Shown here: positions 42,937 through 50,821 of the stretch, piece after piece
How positions within the stretch are numbered: position 1 is the first letter of the stretch
How the letters are laid out: every line of letters begins with the position of its first letter
Position numbers and translations under genes: made by a program
NCBI GenBank assembly: GCA_035276765.1
Contig: DATELH010000002.1
Span: forward strand, 124,001 to 188,000
Origin: DATASD01 sp035276765
GTDB taxonomy: Bacteria > Patescibacteriota > Saccharimonadia > Saccharimonadales > UBA4665
Direction: 5' to 3'
Length of the DNA: 64,000 bases
The notes under the pieces: model-generated
What the model was told of the DNA's origin: nothing
What the model saw: only the letters and a program-made list of their open reading frames with translations
Database searches by the model: none

Positions 42937-43170
42937 CTACGTGTCGCGACTTGCAAAATAGCATTGAGCCGCCACTGCAATGAAGTTGGCACACTGGCGT
43001 AGATGTTCATTGCCAGTACTTTTAGCTAAGTAGGCTAGGCGACGCTGCATTTCTGCATGATTCGCTGGATCTTTTGCAGAGTAGTCGCCAACCACTTTTT
43101 GTGCCAAATTGAAGACCTCGGGCTGTTGCGCTTTCTTAGCCGCAAAATAATCGATGTCTTCAAGTTTCAT
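42937..43170 (-). CDS. small hypothetical protein (77 aa)
   Basis: A short helical protein. The start ATG 43170 has GAGGT in the right place on the minus strand. It is Ala/Gln-rich with one long helix (HAEMQRRLAYLAKSTG). There is no known family. It is convergent with the gene at 42375. Confidence 0.55.
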   Translation of the reverse strand: MKLEDIDYFAAKKAQQPEVFNLAQKVVGDYSAKDPANHAEMQRRLAYLAKSTGNEHLRQCANFIAVAAQCYFASRDT

Positions 43171-43216
43171 TATTTACCTCGATGTGAATCAAAGGACTAC
43201 GATCACCAAAGGTGCA

Positions 43217-43235
43217 AATCTTGGCTGGGGATGAG
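43217..43235. repeat. 19-bp direct repeat of the tRNA-Gln 3' end (distal copy)
   Basis: AATCTTGGCTGGGGATGAG is identical to 46374-46392, where it covers the last 14 bases of tRNA-Gln with CCA plus five bases beyond. This copy lies 3.1 kb away on the 3' side of the tRNA, the position of a far attachment site. Confidence 0.8.
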
Positions 43236-43503
43236 TCCCTCAACTGGCACCCCTTGGTTACTGATTTCATTCTCCTGGGGCAGAAGTTAGAGCGAGAGCC
43301 ATATAATAAAGAACCTAACGGAGCAAGTATCGCCATACTAAAAGATTTGCTAGAGGGCGATGTATGAAATTGCTATGTCTTCGGAAGCACTCCTTAAGGA
43401 GTTTGGCTACCGCAGGTCTTTTTGATCACACGACTTTTTATAAACAATTTATGTACGACATGGCGAGCTGTAAGAAAAATGAAATTGACAAGACACTTGA
43501 TGA

Positions 43504-43791
43504 TTAGTGGCTAGGCAAAGTAATACCAGCCTGATTCGCTGCCTCGACTAGCTCGGAATGGAGTTTTAGGAGCTTTTCTTCAAGAGTTAGCTTCTGAAGG
43601 TTTGCGATGGGATCTGGAGATTTCTGGATATGAGCAATCATGTCGTATATCTCCTTGATATCATTCCGAAGAGCTTCAAGTTCTCCGCTGATAGGATGCA
43701 ACGCTTCCTCTACCGTACTACGAACGGCACTACTTACCTCATCTTTGATGACATCACGTATTGCTTGAAGGTCGTCGTTAGTTAAGCTCAT
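43504..43791 (-). CDS. small coiled-coil protein (95 aa)
   Basis: An acidic helical protein. Residues 1-60 have a heptad pattern (LQAIRDVIKDEVSSAVRSTVEEALHPI), probably an oligomerising coiled coil. No family recognised. It is divergent from the 731-residue gene of the same element. Confidence 0.6.
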   Translation of the reverse strand: MSLTNDDLQAIRDVIKDEVSSAVRSTVEEALHPISGELEALRNDIKEIYDMIAHIQKSPDPIANLQKLTLEEKLLKLHSELVEAANQAGITLPSH

Positions 43792-43957
43792 AGATATATT
43801 TTAACATGCTAACGTCATAAATTAGCCGATAATTCCAAGCATCTTTTAAGGCCAAGCCTACGTGATCCTATCAAAGCTTACCAAAGGAACTGTCAGATAG
43901 GCGATACAGATTGGATTGTCATTTACAAACAGGATATATTATTATATAATCCTATTC

Positions 43958-46111
43958 ATGAAACAGCCTGGTTTTGAGTTTTCTGGTTCTGGCGAGCGAC
44001 CAGGAGATCTTGTTGTAACGCCTACTATATTCGATGAAAAACTGGACATGATGGTAGACAGATTTGGTCTCTCTGTTGATATTGCTAATGCCTATCGCTC
44101 AGACGATGCATTTTTATACTCCACAGGTTTCTCAGAACTTGACCAGCAATTTGCGCAAGATATGGCCAAAGCAAAAGAAGACACTCTCAACACTTTCATT
44201 GAGAGATATAATACGATTTACGAGAATAACCTTGTCGAACCCGAAGAGGCGGAGATACTCCAAAACGAAGCCGCTAATAGAGCTATGCGCCGTGGAGCCG
44301 CACAGTCCAAGATAGCTACGCTTGCAATGGGTACTGGTGAAACCTGGACGATTGAACGCAACAGTGAATGGGTTAAACATCTTGAAGACACGCAGGATTA
44401 TGGCTTAGAGCGAAGTTGGGTTGTGTACCGAGCCTCAAAAGCCAACATCTTAAATTACTATCATGTTTTGAATATGCGCCCAGAAGAACGTAATTGTGCG
44501 ATTACTGAGTATGCACCCCCAGGGCATGGGTCGATCTACGCCTCACTTTTTAGGAATGAAGAAACAGAACTTCCTCTAACGGTGGAGGCAGTGGAAGATA
44601 AGCTTCAACAGCTTGGTTATTCGAACCTGACCAAGGAGAATCTGGACGCTAGAGCCGACAACTTCTATGCGCTTGCGCAGCTCGAGGGCGCTAATCTATT
44701 TTTAGAAGGAACTATTACACTTGCAAAATTTGGTGGCCGGAGACGAAGTCATGCGCTCATGCTAGCCAGGAAATATCGTGACGTCCTGACAGTGAATGAT
44801 TATGAAGGAAAAGTAGAAATGATGTCAGAACTTGCGAAGTCCTTCACGCATTATGCCGCATACGAGCATAATGGACAATCGAAGCACGTTCTCAAGTTAC
44901 TTGGAAAGCATGCTAAACAGACCGAAGCAGATATGGTAGGTATGCTGGAGGGCTTTAAACCTGTTTATGAAAGATTGGGCTATGAGGTTCCCACTTTCCT
45001 ACGTTTCGATGAGCCTTCGATTCCACCAACTGTTCAAGAACAAGTTGAAACGCTGGTTACTAATAATGCCAACGCCTCGTCACTAGAGCTGGAGATGCTT
45101 TTACTAGAGGTAGCAGAAGAAAATGTTAAGCTGCATCAAGATGCACAGGCCTTTAATGACTACTGGCGGTTGACGGCCAAGCAACGAAGAGAGGCTGGCT
45201 TCGACAGTATGCAGCACGAACTTGTTAAAGGATTCGTTAACTATGCAGGAGATCAGCTCCTCCCCGCTTTATCTAAGGAGAATGCAGTGCAAGTCATTGG
45301 AGTACTTGCACGCTTGGATCAAATAACTCGGTCTGAGGATACATTGGAAGGCAAGGAAAAGCTTAACGCATTGGTGGCACATCAAAAGTCGCTCGAGGAA
45401 CATCGTCAGCTTTTGCGCATGTTTGTAGTAGAAAAACAAATACAGGGCGTCATTCTTCCGGACATCAAGGCGGTAGATAGATTTATTTTAGATTTTCAAA
45501 ATAATTGGACTACAACACGTCAGCTGATATTAAAGACATGGCCAGCTTACGAGGGGCGAATAGTAGTTGAGAATATGGAAAGGCTATTATTTGAAGTTCC
45601 ACAGCCAGTCCAAGACGATGCAAAAACCCAAGAGGCACTAGAGCTGCAAGGTAATATCGCTGAACAGTTGGATAAAATTATACTCCCTCCTGAAGCTACC
45701 CAACGAGACCTCGACCAAGAGCTACAGCGAGTAGGCGCTTCGAAAGTAACTTCGCTTGAGTGGCAACGTCTTACTGATTTGATTAATATTCGAAAGCAAT
45801 ATGATGGTACGCTGTTCCGCTCTAAGGAAGGATCGCTAGGGAGCACTCCTCCTTATTTTGTGGTTGTAATACAGCTCGGAGGTGAGACATACGCAATAGC
45901 AGAGTCGCCAGTATTTGGAAATGCTACCTATGTTATTGCAGAAAAGCACGCTGCGGGTTCGTGGTTGGAAGTTTTAGAGCTTTCAAAATCTACTGCACGA
46001 GAAGTGGGTGCGCATAAAATTGTCCATGCCAAAAAGGGCAAAAGTAGCTTGAAGCATATTGATAAAATTTATGATAAAATCCTTAGTCTTCATCTTATGA
46101 AGGCTGAGTGA
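43958..46111 (+). CDS. large hypothetical protein (717 aa) of the tRNA-bounded element
   Basis: A soluble, mostly helical, Glu-rich protein. ATG 43958 is chosen over the upstream start at 43916 because TTTACA, a 17-base spacer and TATAAT end seven bases before it, giving a leaderless start. The last 90 residues form a separate beta-rich domain (FVVVIQLGGETYAIAESP, then SWLEVLELSK, then HAKKGKSSLKHI). I do not recognise any part; there are no helicase, nuclease or integrase motifs. The domain plan (long helical body, compact C-terminal module) would suit an element-borne effector, but that is speculative. Confidence 0.6.
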   Translation: MKQPGFEFSGSGERPGDLVVTPTIFDEKLDMMVDRFGLSVDIANAYRSDDAFLYSTGFSELDQQFAQDMAKAKEDTLNTFIERYNTIYENNLVEPEEAEILQNEAANRAMRRGAAQSKIATLAMGTGETWTIERNSEWVKHLEDTQDYGLERSWVVYRASKANILNYYHVLNMRPEERNCAITEYAPPGHGSIYASLFRNEETELPLTVEAVEDKLQQLGYSNLTKENLDARADNFYALAQLEGANLFLEGTITLAKFGGRRRSHALMLARKYRDVLTVNDYEGKVEMMSELAKSFTHYAAYEHNGQSKHVLKLLGKHAKQTEADMVGMLEGFKPVYERLGYEVPTFLRFDEPSIPPTVQEQVETLVTNNANASSLELEMLLLEVAEENVKLHQDAQAFNDYWRLTAKQRREAGFDSMQHELVKGFVNYAGDQLLPALSKENAVQVIGVLARLDQITRSEDTLEGKEKLNALVAHQKSLEEHRQLLRMFVVEKQIQGVILPDIKAVDRFILDFQNNWTTTRQLILKTWPAYEGRIVVENMERLLFEVPQPVQDDAKTQEALELQGNIAEQLDKIILPPEATQRDLDQELQRVGASKVTSLEWQRLTDLINIRKQYDGTLFRSKEGSLGSTPPYFVVVIQLGGETYAIAESPVFGNATYVIAEKHAAGSWLEVLELSKSTAREVGAHKIVHAKKGKSSLKHIDKIYDKILSLHLMKAE

Positions 46112-46296
46112 GTACGTGCATTTTCTAGCGTCTAGCTAGCGTAAGGCACGTAAGTATAACACGAATCTTGTGCTCATGCCATTTTGTAACCGGGGCCGAA
46201 TACTAGTTAAGCTTAAGATGAGTGAAGACGAAAAAAATTGAGCCTGAAATGCGAGGAATTAGCGAGTTACTTGATGAGTTGCAAAAAGACAAAGGA

Positions 46297-46313
46297 GATG
46301 AGGGATTCGAACC
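46297..46313. repeat. third tRNA 3'-end fragment
   Basis: GATGAGGGATTCGAACC matches the T-arm of the adjacent tRNA-Gln (46387-46403) at all 17 positions, but the acceptor end beside it differs (GGAGAT in place of GGGGAT). It is probably a remnant of another tRNA or of an earlier integration. Confidence 0.45.
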
Positions 46314-46373
46314 GCATTAACAGATCAGAAAATAAAAAGAGATCAAGAAATAGAATTCCTGACCTCTGTAAAT

Positions 46374-46392
46374 AATCTTGGCTGGGGATGAG
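46374..46392. repeat. 19-bp direct repeat, proximal copy at the tRNA-Gln 3' end
   Basis: Identical to 43217-43235. It covers the acceptor end and encoded CCA of tRNA-Gln plus five bases beyond. Confidence 0.8.
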
Positions 46393-46452
46393 GGATTCGA
46401 ACCCCCGATCACGGGACCAGAACCCGTTGCCTTACCGCTTGGCCAATCCCCA
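46379..46452 (-). tRNA. tRNA-Gln (CTG)
   Basis: A 74-base gene on the minus strand. Acceptor TGGGGAT pairs with ATCCCCA, the D-arm has GGCCAAGCGGTAAGGC, and the anticodon stem ACGGG/CCCGT holds loop TTCTGGT with anticodon CTG. The T-arm has GGGGGTTCGAATCCC. The discriminator G is followed by an encoded CCA. Its 3' end is the core of the flanking 19-bp repeat. Confidence 0.95.
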
Positions 46453-46528
46453 ATGGGTGAATAACAGGGGAATTATACCAATCGGCGGACTTTTTGCCAA
46501 GTTGTCCAAGACCGGAGCGCAGGATAAG

Positions 46529-46556
46529 TTGCTTTTATATATTTTTATAGTATAAT
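46529..46556 (+). promoter_or_regulatory. promoter after the tRNA gene
   Basis: TTGCTT (46529-46534), a 16-base spacer and consensus TATAAT (46551-46556). Six bases later an ATG (46563) starts a 16-codon frame that overlaps the beginning of the 61-residue gene at 46585. Confidence 0.6.
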
Positions 46557-46584
46557 ACGTAAATGAAAAAGCAACGGTGTTTGT

Positions 46585-46770
46585 ATGTATGCACTGCTTG
46601 GCCGCACGGATGACATACCGCCAGAACCGGAGCACTTGGCTGGTTATTACGACCAGTTAGATACTACTGCAAGAGAATTCCACGAGCGCGTCGCCTCCGA
46701 TCAGGAACATGCCGGTAAAGCCTTGATGCAACTCGCCGAAGTTTACATAGAAAACCACCCCATTACATAG
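46585..46770 (+). CDS. small hypothetical protein (61 aa)
   Basis: An acidic helical peptide (EPEHLAGYYDQLDTTAREFHERVASD in outline). A strong promoter is upstream but no Shine-Dalgarno is visible; a leaderless 16-codon frame beginning at 46563 overlaps it, which could couple its translation. No known family. Confidence 0.5.
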   Translation: MYALLGRTDDIPPEPEHLAGYYDQLDTTAREFHERVASDQEHAGKALMQLAEVYIENHPIT

Positions 46771-46800
46771 CGCAGAACTGTCGTCCAAACTCGGCCACGC

Positions 46801-47328
46801 TTACGCAACGTAGGGGATGTGCTCGAGTTTGAGCAACGCGCGTTTTGCGTCCAGTCCGCCAGCGTAGCCGTTGAGGGTCTGGCCACTTCCGAGCGCACGG
46901 TGACATGGGACGATAATACAAACCGGATTGCTGCCCACGGCCGTTCCCACAGCGCGGACAGCTTTGGGCCGGCCGATGGCTGTGGCGATTTCTCGGTAGC
47001 TCGCGCTTGCGCCAAACGGAATTTGCTCGAGCGCTTGCCATACTTGCTTTTGGAAGGCGGTGCCTTCGGCGCGGTAGGGCACGTCGAAATGTTGGCGTTT
47101 GCCGGCCAAGTACTCGTCGAGCTCGCGCAAAACGTCGGCGAAAGCTGCTGCATCCTCCACCCAATCGGCTTCGGGAGTGGGCGCGCGCCGAAACACTTTC
47201 CAATACAAACCTGTAAGCGTCTTGCCGTCGCTGGTCAGCAAAATTGGTCCGAGCTGCGTTTTGGCGTAAGTGTAATACACAGGCGTTCCTCCAGTTTTTG
47301 CGGCCTTGCTACTTAACTTAGTACCCAT
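46801..47328 (-). CDS. ogt: methylated-DNA--protein cysteine methyltransferase
   Basis: A 175-residue O6-alkylguanine transferase. The suicide-acceptor Cys is in IIVPCHRALGSG (about 144-155), the recognition helix is in YREIATAIGRPKAVRAVGTAVGSNP, and FQKQVWQALEQIPFG precedes it. It repairs O6-methylguanine directly. It comes third after ku and ligD in the same direction but has its own TACAGT hexamer six bases before ATG 47328. The grouping suggests a DNA-damage island. Confidence 0.95.
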   Translation of the reverse strand: MGTKLSSKAAKTGGTPVYYTYAKTQLGPILLTSDGKTLTGLYWKVFRRAPTPEADWVEDAAAFADVLRELDEYLAGKRQHFDVPYRAEGTAFQKQVWQALEQIPFGASASYREIATAIGRPKAVRAVGTAVGSNPVCIIVPCHRALGSGQTLNGYAGGLDAKRALLKLEHIPYVA

Positions 47329-47349
47329 GCCTCTACTGTAACACAAGCG

Positions 47350-49830
47350 CTACGAGCTGCTTTGTTCGATTTTCTTGAGGACTTTGGCAAGGTCGATGCC
47401 AGGGCCGAGCACTGGTTTCCAGAGGTCGCCAACCCGCTTAAGACGCGCTGGCATGTTTTCGATGGTAAAGTCAGAGGGCGACAAGCCGGTTTTTACTTCA
47501 TCCCAATGCAGTGGCGTGGACACGCTGGCTTCCTGCGTTGGCCGCAGCGAATACGGCGCTGTCAGGGTTTGGCCTTCGCGGTTTTGCAAAAAGTCTAGGT
47601 ATATTTTGTGTTGACGTTTTTTGGGCAGCCGCTCGACGCTGGTGAGCTTGGGCGTGCGCTTGTTGACTTCGAGCGCGATCAAATGCGCCAAGTTTTTAGC
47701 CTGCTCGTAGGTGTATTTGCCGCCCATCGGAATGTAAATATGGATGCCGGTTTTGCCGGATGTCTTGGGATGAGCGGGAATTCCCCATTCCTCACAGACT
47801 TCATGCACCACGCGCGCCACCTCAATAACGTGGGCGAACGTGACGCCTTCGGGGTCGAGATCGATCACAATCCAATCGGGTTTACCCAACTTGCCAACGC
47901 GCGAATTCCAAGGGTTAATTTCGACGCAGCCCAGCTGCACCATGTACAAAAGCGTTTCGAGCCGCCCGCCCACCATCCAGTGCAAGTCGGCGTTGTTGGA
48001 GTCCGAAAAAATGTCGGCGCTTGGCACCCAGTCTGGCAAGTGCTCGTTATTTTTTTGGTAAAAACTTTCGCCGGTGATACCGTTCGGCATGCGGTTAAGC
48101 GAACAGGCGCGGTCTTTTATGTACGGCAAAATAAAGTCGGCAACCTCGGTGTAATAATCAATCATGTCGCCCTTGGTGTATTTGCGTTTAGGGAAAAATA
48201 CTTTGTCGAGATGGGTGAGCTCGAACGGCAAACCGCCGGTGCTTTTGGTGCGAGTGGGCTTTTCGGCGCGCGCTGGTGCGGGCAGGGGGTGTGTTGCTTT
48301 TTCGCGGTGGACGGCCGCAGGTTTTTTGTCTGGCCGCAGGCCTTCGTATTTGGGTTGGCGCATATATCCCTCCTTGGTCCATTCGCTAAAACTCATTTCA
48401 CATACGAGCTCGGGCCGCACCCAGTGCACAGGTGCGTTCGGTTTGGGCTCGGTGGCAAAAGCGGAAGTTTTGCGCTCCAGGCGCATGAGTTTTTCTTGGA
48501 GCAACTTGCGTTGGTCGTCGGCAATGCCACCGCCTGAATGCCCTACATATTGGAACTCGCCGTTGGCGTATACGCCTACCAGGAGCGAGCCCAGAAATTT
48601 CCGGCTGCCGCGCGGCTCGGTAAAGCCGCCGATTACTACCTCTTGCCGCAAGCTGGTCTTCATTTTGAGCCAGTCGGGACCGCGCGCGTTTTCGCGGTAA
48701 CTGCTCCGCGCGCGTTTGGCGACAATGCCTTCCATGCCGCGGCGCTGCATTTCGCGGAACAATTTAATGCCGTCGGTCTCGAGGTCGTCGCTGTACTGCA
48801 AAATATCGCTGTGCGGCAAAATGGCTTTCAGCAAAGCCTTGCGGCTGGTGAGCGACATGCCGCGCACATCGTGCCCGTCGCACCACAAAATGTCGAACAG
48901 GTAAAAACGCAAGGTGCCGCGCGGATCGCGGTGCCAGTCTTGGAGCCACTCAAAACGCGCTACGCCGTCTTTGTCGACCACAACAATTTCGCCGTCAACC
49001 ACTACATCGTGTGTGAGGGCGTGCAACGCTTCGACCACTGGAGGGTATTGTTTGATAAAATCGGTGCCGCGCCGTGAATACAAATCGACGGTGGTTTTCT
49101 GCTTGCTGCCGATGGCGCGGTAGCCATCCCACTTGATCTCAAACAGCCAGCCTTCGCGTTTGAACGGCTGGTCGACAAGCGTGCACAGCATGGGCTTTAC
49201 ATGAGTGGGCGCTGGCTTTTTGGGTAATTGTGAGAGATCGGGCAGTTTGCCATGCGCGCCAAGGTCGTCAACGCGTTTGTGGCTTTTAACTGAGGTGTCT
49301 TCTTCTTTGGTGACATTGCGCGTGCTTGCAAATTCGTCGTCTTTTTTGATGAGCAGCCAGGCTTTGTCGTCGTCGCCCTGCATTTTTATGAGCGCGAACT
49401 CGCCGCGCAACTTTTTGCCGTGCAGCACAAAGGTGAGGTGGCCTTTTTGTAGCTCTTCGCGCAAGGTTTTCTCGTTGTTGTTTGTTTCGGCGCGTGCCTC
49501 GTACCAGCCTTCGTCCCAGATGATGACGTTGCCGGCGCCATAGTTATGTTCGGGGATGACGCCTTCGAACTTGCGGTACTCAAACGGGTGGTCTTCGGTG
49601 CGAATGGCGAGGTGGTGATCGTGCGGGTTGAGGCTCGGCCCTTTCGGCACGGCCCAGCTTTTAAGCACGCCGTCGATCTCGAGGCGAAAGTCGTAGTGCA
49701 AGGCTGTGGCGTGGTGCTCTTGCACTACGAACGCCAGCTTTTTGCCGCTGCGTCGCTTGAGAGCAGAAGCGCCTTCGGGTTCGGGCGTTTTCGTAAAATC
49801 CCGTTTTTTGAGATATTTGCCCAGCCCCAC
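47350..49830 (-). CDS. ligD: multifunctional non-homologous end-joining ligase LigD
   Basis: An 826-residue three-domain enzyme in the order 3'-phosphoesterase, ligase, polymerase. The N-terminal phosphoesterase (about 25-170) has HHATALHYDFRLEIDG; the ATP-dependent ligase (about 215-500) has the adenylated Lys in EIKWDGYRA; the primase-like polymerase (about 545-810) has VFFPKRKYTKGDMIDYY, WIVIDLDPE (catalytic Asp pair) and KTSGKTGIHIYIP. This is the Pseudomonas-type order. It starts with GTG three bases after the ku stop, so both are one transcript. Confidence 0.96.
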   Translation of the reverse strand: MGLGKYLKKRDFTKTPEPEGASALKRRSGKKLAFVVQEHHATALHYDFRLEIDGVLKSWAVPKGPSLNPHDHHLAIRTEDHPFEYRKFEGVIPEHNYGAGNVIIWDEGWYEARAETNNNEKTLREELQKGHLTFVLHGKKLRGEFALIKMQGDDDKAWLLIKKDDEFASTRNVTKEEDTSVKSHKRVDDLGAHGKLPDLSQLPKKPAPTHVKPMLCTLVDQPFKREGWLFEIKWDGYRAIGSKQKTTVDLYSRRGTDFIKQYPPVVEALHALTHDVVVDGEIVVVDKDGVARFEWLQDWHRDPRGTLRFYLFDILWCDGHDVRGMSLTSRKALLKAILPHSDILQYSDDLETDGIKLFREMQRRGMEGIVAKRARSSYRENARGPDWLKMKTSLRQEVVIGGFTEPRGSRKFLGSLLVGVYANGEFQYVGHSGGGIADDQRKLLQEKLMRLERKTSAFATEPKPNAPVHWVRPELVCEMSFSEWTKEGYMRQPKYEGLRPDKKPAAVHREKATHPLPAPARAEKPTRTKSTGGLPFELTHLDKVFFPKRKYTKGDMIDYYTEVADFILPYIKDRACSLNRMPNGITGESFYQKNNEHLPDWVPSADIFSDSNNADLHWMVGGRLETLLYMVQLGCVEINPWNSRVGKLGKPDWIVIDLDPEGVTFAHVIEVARVVHEVCEEWGIPAHPKTSGKTGIHIYIPMGGKYTYEQAKNLAHLIALEVNKRTPKLTSVERLPKKRQHKIYLDFLQNREGQTLTAPYSLRPTQEASVSTPLHWDEVKTGLSPSDFTIENMPARLKRVGDLWKPVLGPGIDLAKVLKKIEQSSS

Positions 49831-49833
49831 GCG

Positions 49834-50598
49834 CTACCCTTTCAGGCTGGCCTTAAGGACGCTCATGAGGTCTTTGGCGGAAGCTTCGTGCTCAACTTTT
49901 TTGGCGGGGCGCAGTTTTTTGCCTTTGGCTTTGTCTTTGATGAGTTCTTCGAGTTCTTCGGTGTACGTGTCGTGCAGGTCTTCGGCGATGAACGGCTTGG
50001 TCTCTTGCTTTACCAGTTTGAGCGCCATCTCGATTTCTTTTTCAGTGACTTCTTTGGCGGTCGGAAAATGGAGGTCGGTGGGCTCGCGCAGGTCGGTTGG
50101 GTAGCGCATTTGGTTGAGCACAAGCGCCCGGCCCACCGGCTTGATAACGCCGATATGCTGGCGCTCATGCATGACAAACGACGCCAGTGCTACTTTTTGC
50201 GACTTACGGAGCGCTTCGTGCAGTAGCGCATAGGCTTTTTCGCCGCCTTTGATTACCTCAAGATAGTACGGCTTTTCAAAGTAGCGGATGTCGATGTCGG
50301 CTTCCTCGACAAACTGTTTTATGTCTATGGTCTGTGTTTTTTTGGCGCCTAGTTCGTCTAGGTCTTTGTCGGTAAGCACCACATATTCGTCGTCGCGGAT
50401 CTCAAAACCCTTTACCACTTCTTCCCAAGCTACTTCTTCGCCGTCTTTTTTACAGATGCGGGCGTAGCGGATGGGCGCGTGGTCGGCCTTGTGCAGCAAA
50501 TTGAGGTTGAGCCCTTCGTGTGGGTTGGTGGCGCTGTACATTCGCACCGGTATATTGACAAGTCCAAAACTAATTGAGCCATTCCATAGTGTGTGCAT
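49834..50598 (-). CDS. ku: Ku DNA end-binding protein
   Basis: A 254-residue bacterial Ku that forms a homodimeric ring on DNA ends and recruits LigD. Family signs: WNGSISFGLVNIPVRMYSATNP, ARICKKDGEEVAWEEVVKGFE, and a Lys-rich C-terminal tail (KAKGKKLRPAKKVEHE). TACCAT lies seven bases before ATG 50598, with no Shine-Dalgarno. It is first in the operon with ligD. Confidence 0.96.
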   Translation of the reverse strand: MHTLWNGSISFGLVNIPVRMYSATNPHEGLNLNLLHKADHAPIRYARICKKDGEEVAWEEVVKGFEIRDDEYVVLTDKDLDELGAKKTQTIDIKQFVEEADIDIRYFEKPYYLEVIKGGEKAYALLHEALRKSQKVALASFVMHERQHIGVIKPVGRALVLNQMRYPTDLREPTDLHFPTAKEVTEKEIEMALKLVKQETKPFIAEDLHDTYTEELEELIKDKAKGKKLRPAKKVEHEASAKDLMSVLKASLKG

Positions 50599-50622
50599 AA
50601 TTCTTATGGTAGCACGTTTTGC

Positions 50623-50651
50623 TTGTGCCCGGACACATCGCCTGCTACAAT
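50623..50651 (+). promoter_or_regulatory. metK promoter
   Basis: TTGTGC (50623-50628), a 17-base spacer and TACAAT (50646-50651) predict a start near 50658, about 165 bases upstream of metK, leaving room for the riboswitch. Confidence 0.6.
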
Positions 50652-50671
50652 GAGCAAGCTTAACAACTAAA

Positions 50672-50790
50672 GAATATACAGAGTGCAGGGAGAGAACTAG
50701 CTCGCCGATCTGCCAGCAACCTACGGTTTCGCAAGGTGCTCCATCTAGCCCGCCAATGTAACGGGGAAGATGTTTCGTCTTACGGATCCT
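50672..50790 (+). promoter_or_regulatory. SAM riboswitch, SAM-I/SAM-IV clan type
   Basis: The leader of metK has the core of the SAM-I clan: GCCGATCTGCCAGCAACC, a short hairpin (ACCTACGG-TTTCGC-AAGGT) and then GGTGCTCC, the conserved GCAACC...GGTGC pair that binds S-adenosylmethionine. Further pairing segments (CCCGCC, GGGGAAGATG) follow. It is in the right place to reduce metK expression when SAM is plentiful. The exact subclass is not decided, and I did not fold it fully. Confidence 0.68.
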
Positions 50791-50821
50791 TTCTCGCTAC
50801 GTGTGGCAGAAAGGATATTTT

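Larger units (their letters stand above)
43217..46392. mobile_element. probable tRNA-Gln-integrated element, 3.2 kb, no integrase
   Basis: The segment is bounded by the 19-bp tRNA-derived repeat in direct orientation. It is clearly more AT-rich than its surroundings and contains only unknown genes (95 and 731 residues). Integration into tRNA 3' ends that leaves the tRNA intact is the usual outcome for site-specific integrases, but no integrase or excisionase is encoded inside, so the element would be decayed or mobilised in trans. Bases 43236-43503 hold only short unassigned frames, one of which (43364-43507, 47 codons) could be a remnant. Confidence 0.55.

Noticed and set aside
43212..43507. 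Two short overlapping plus-strand frames (51 and 47 codons) at the left end of the tRNA-bounded segment
   Set aside because: The first contains the tRNA-derived repeat itself, a known source of false frames; neither has a ribosome-binding site. Kept only as a possible remnant.
46223..46320. GTG-started frame ending in GDEGFEPH
   Set aside because: The end of the frame is a tRNA T-arm fragment read antisense, so it is unlikely to be a gene.
47608..48537. 309-codon open frame on the plus strand opposite ligD
   Set aside because: It lies fully inside the well-supported ligD gene, has odd composition (rich in Phe, Val, Arg, His) and matches nothing; it is an antisense shadow caused by codon bias.
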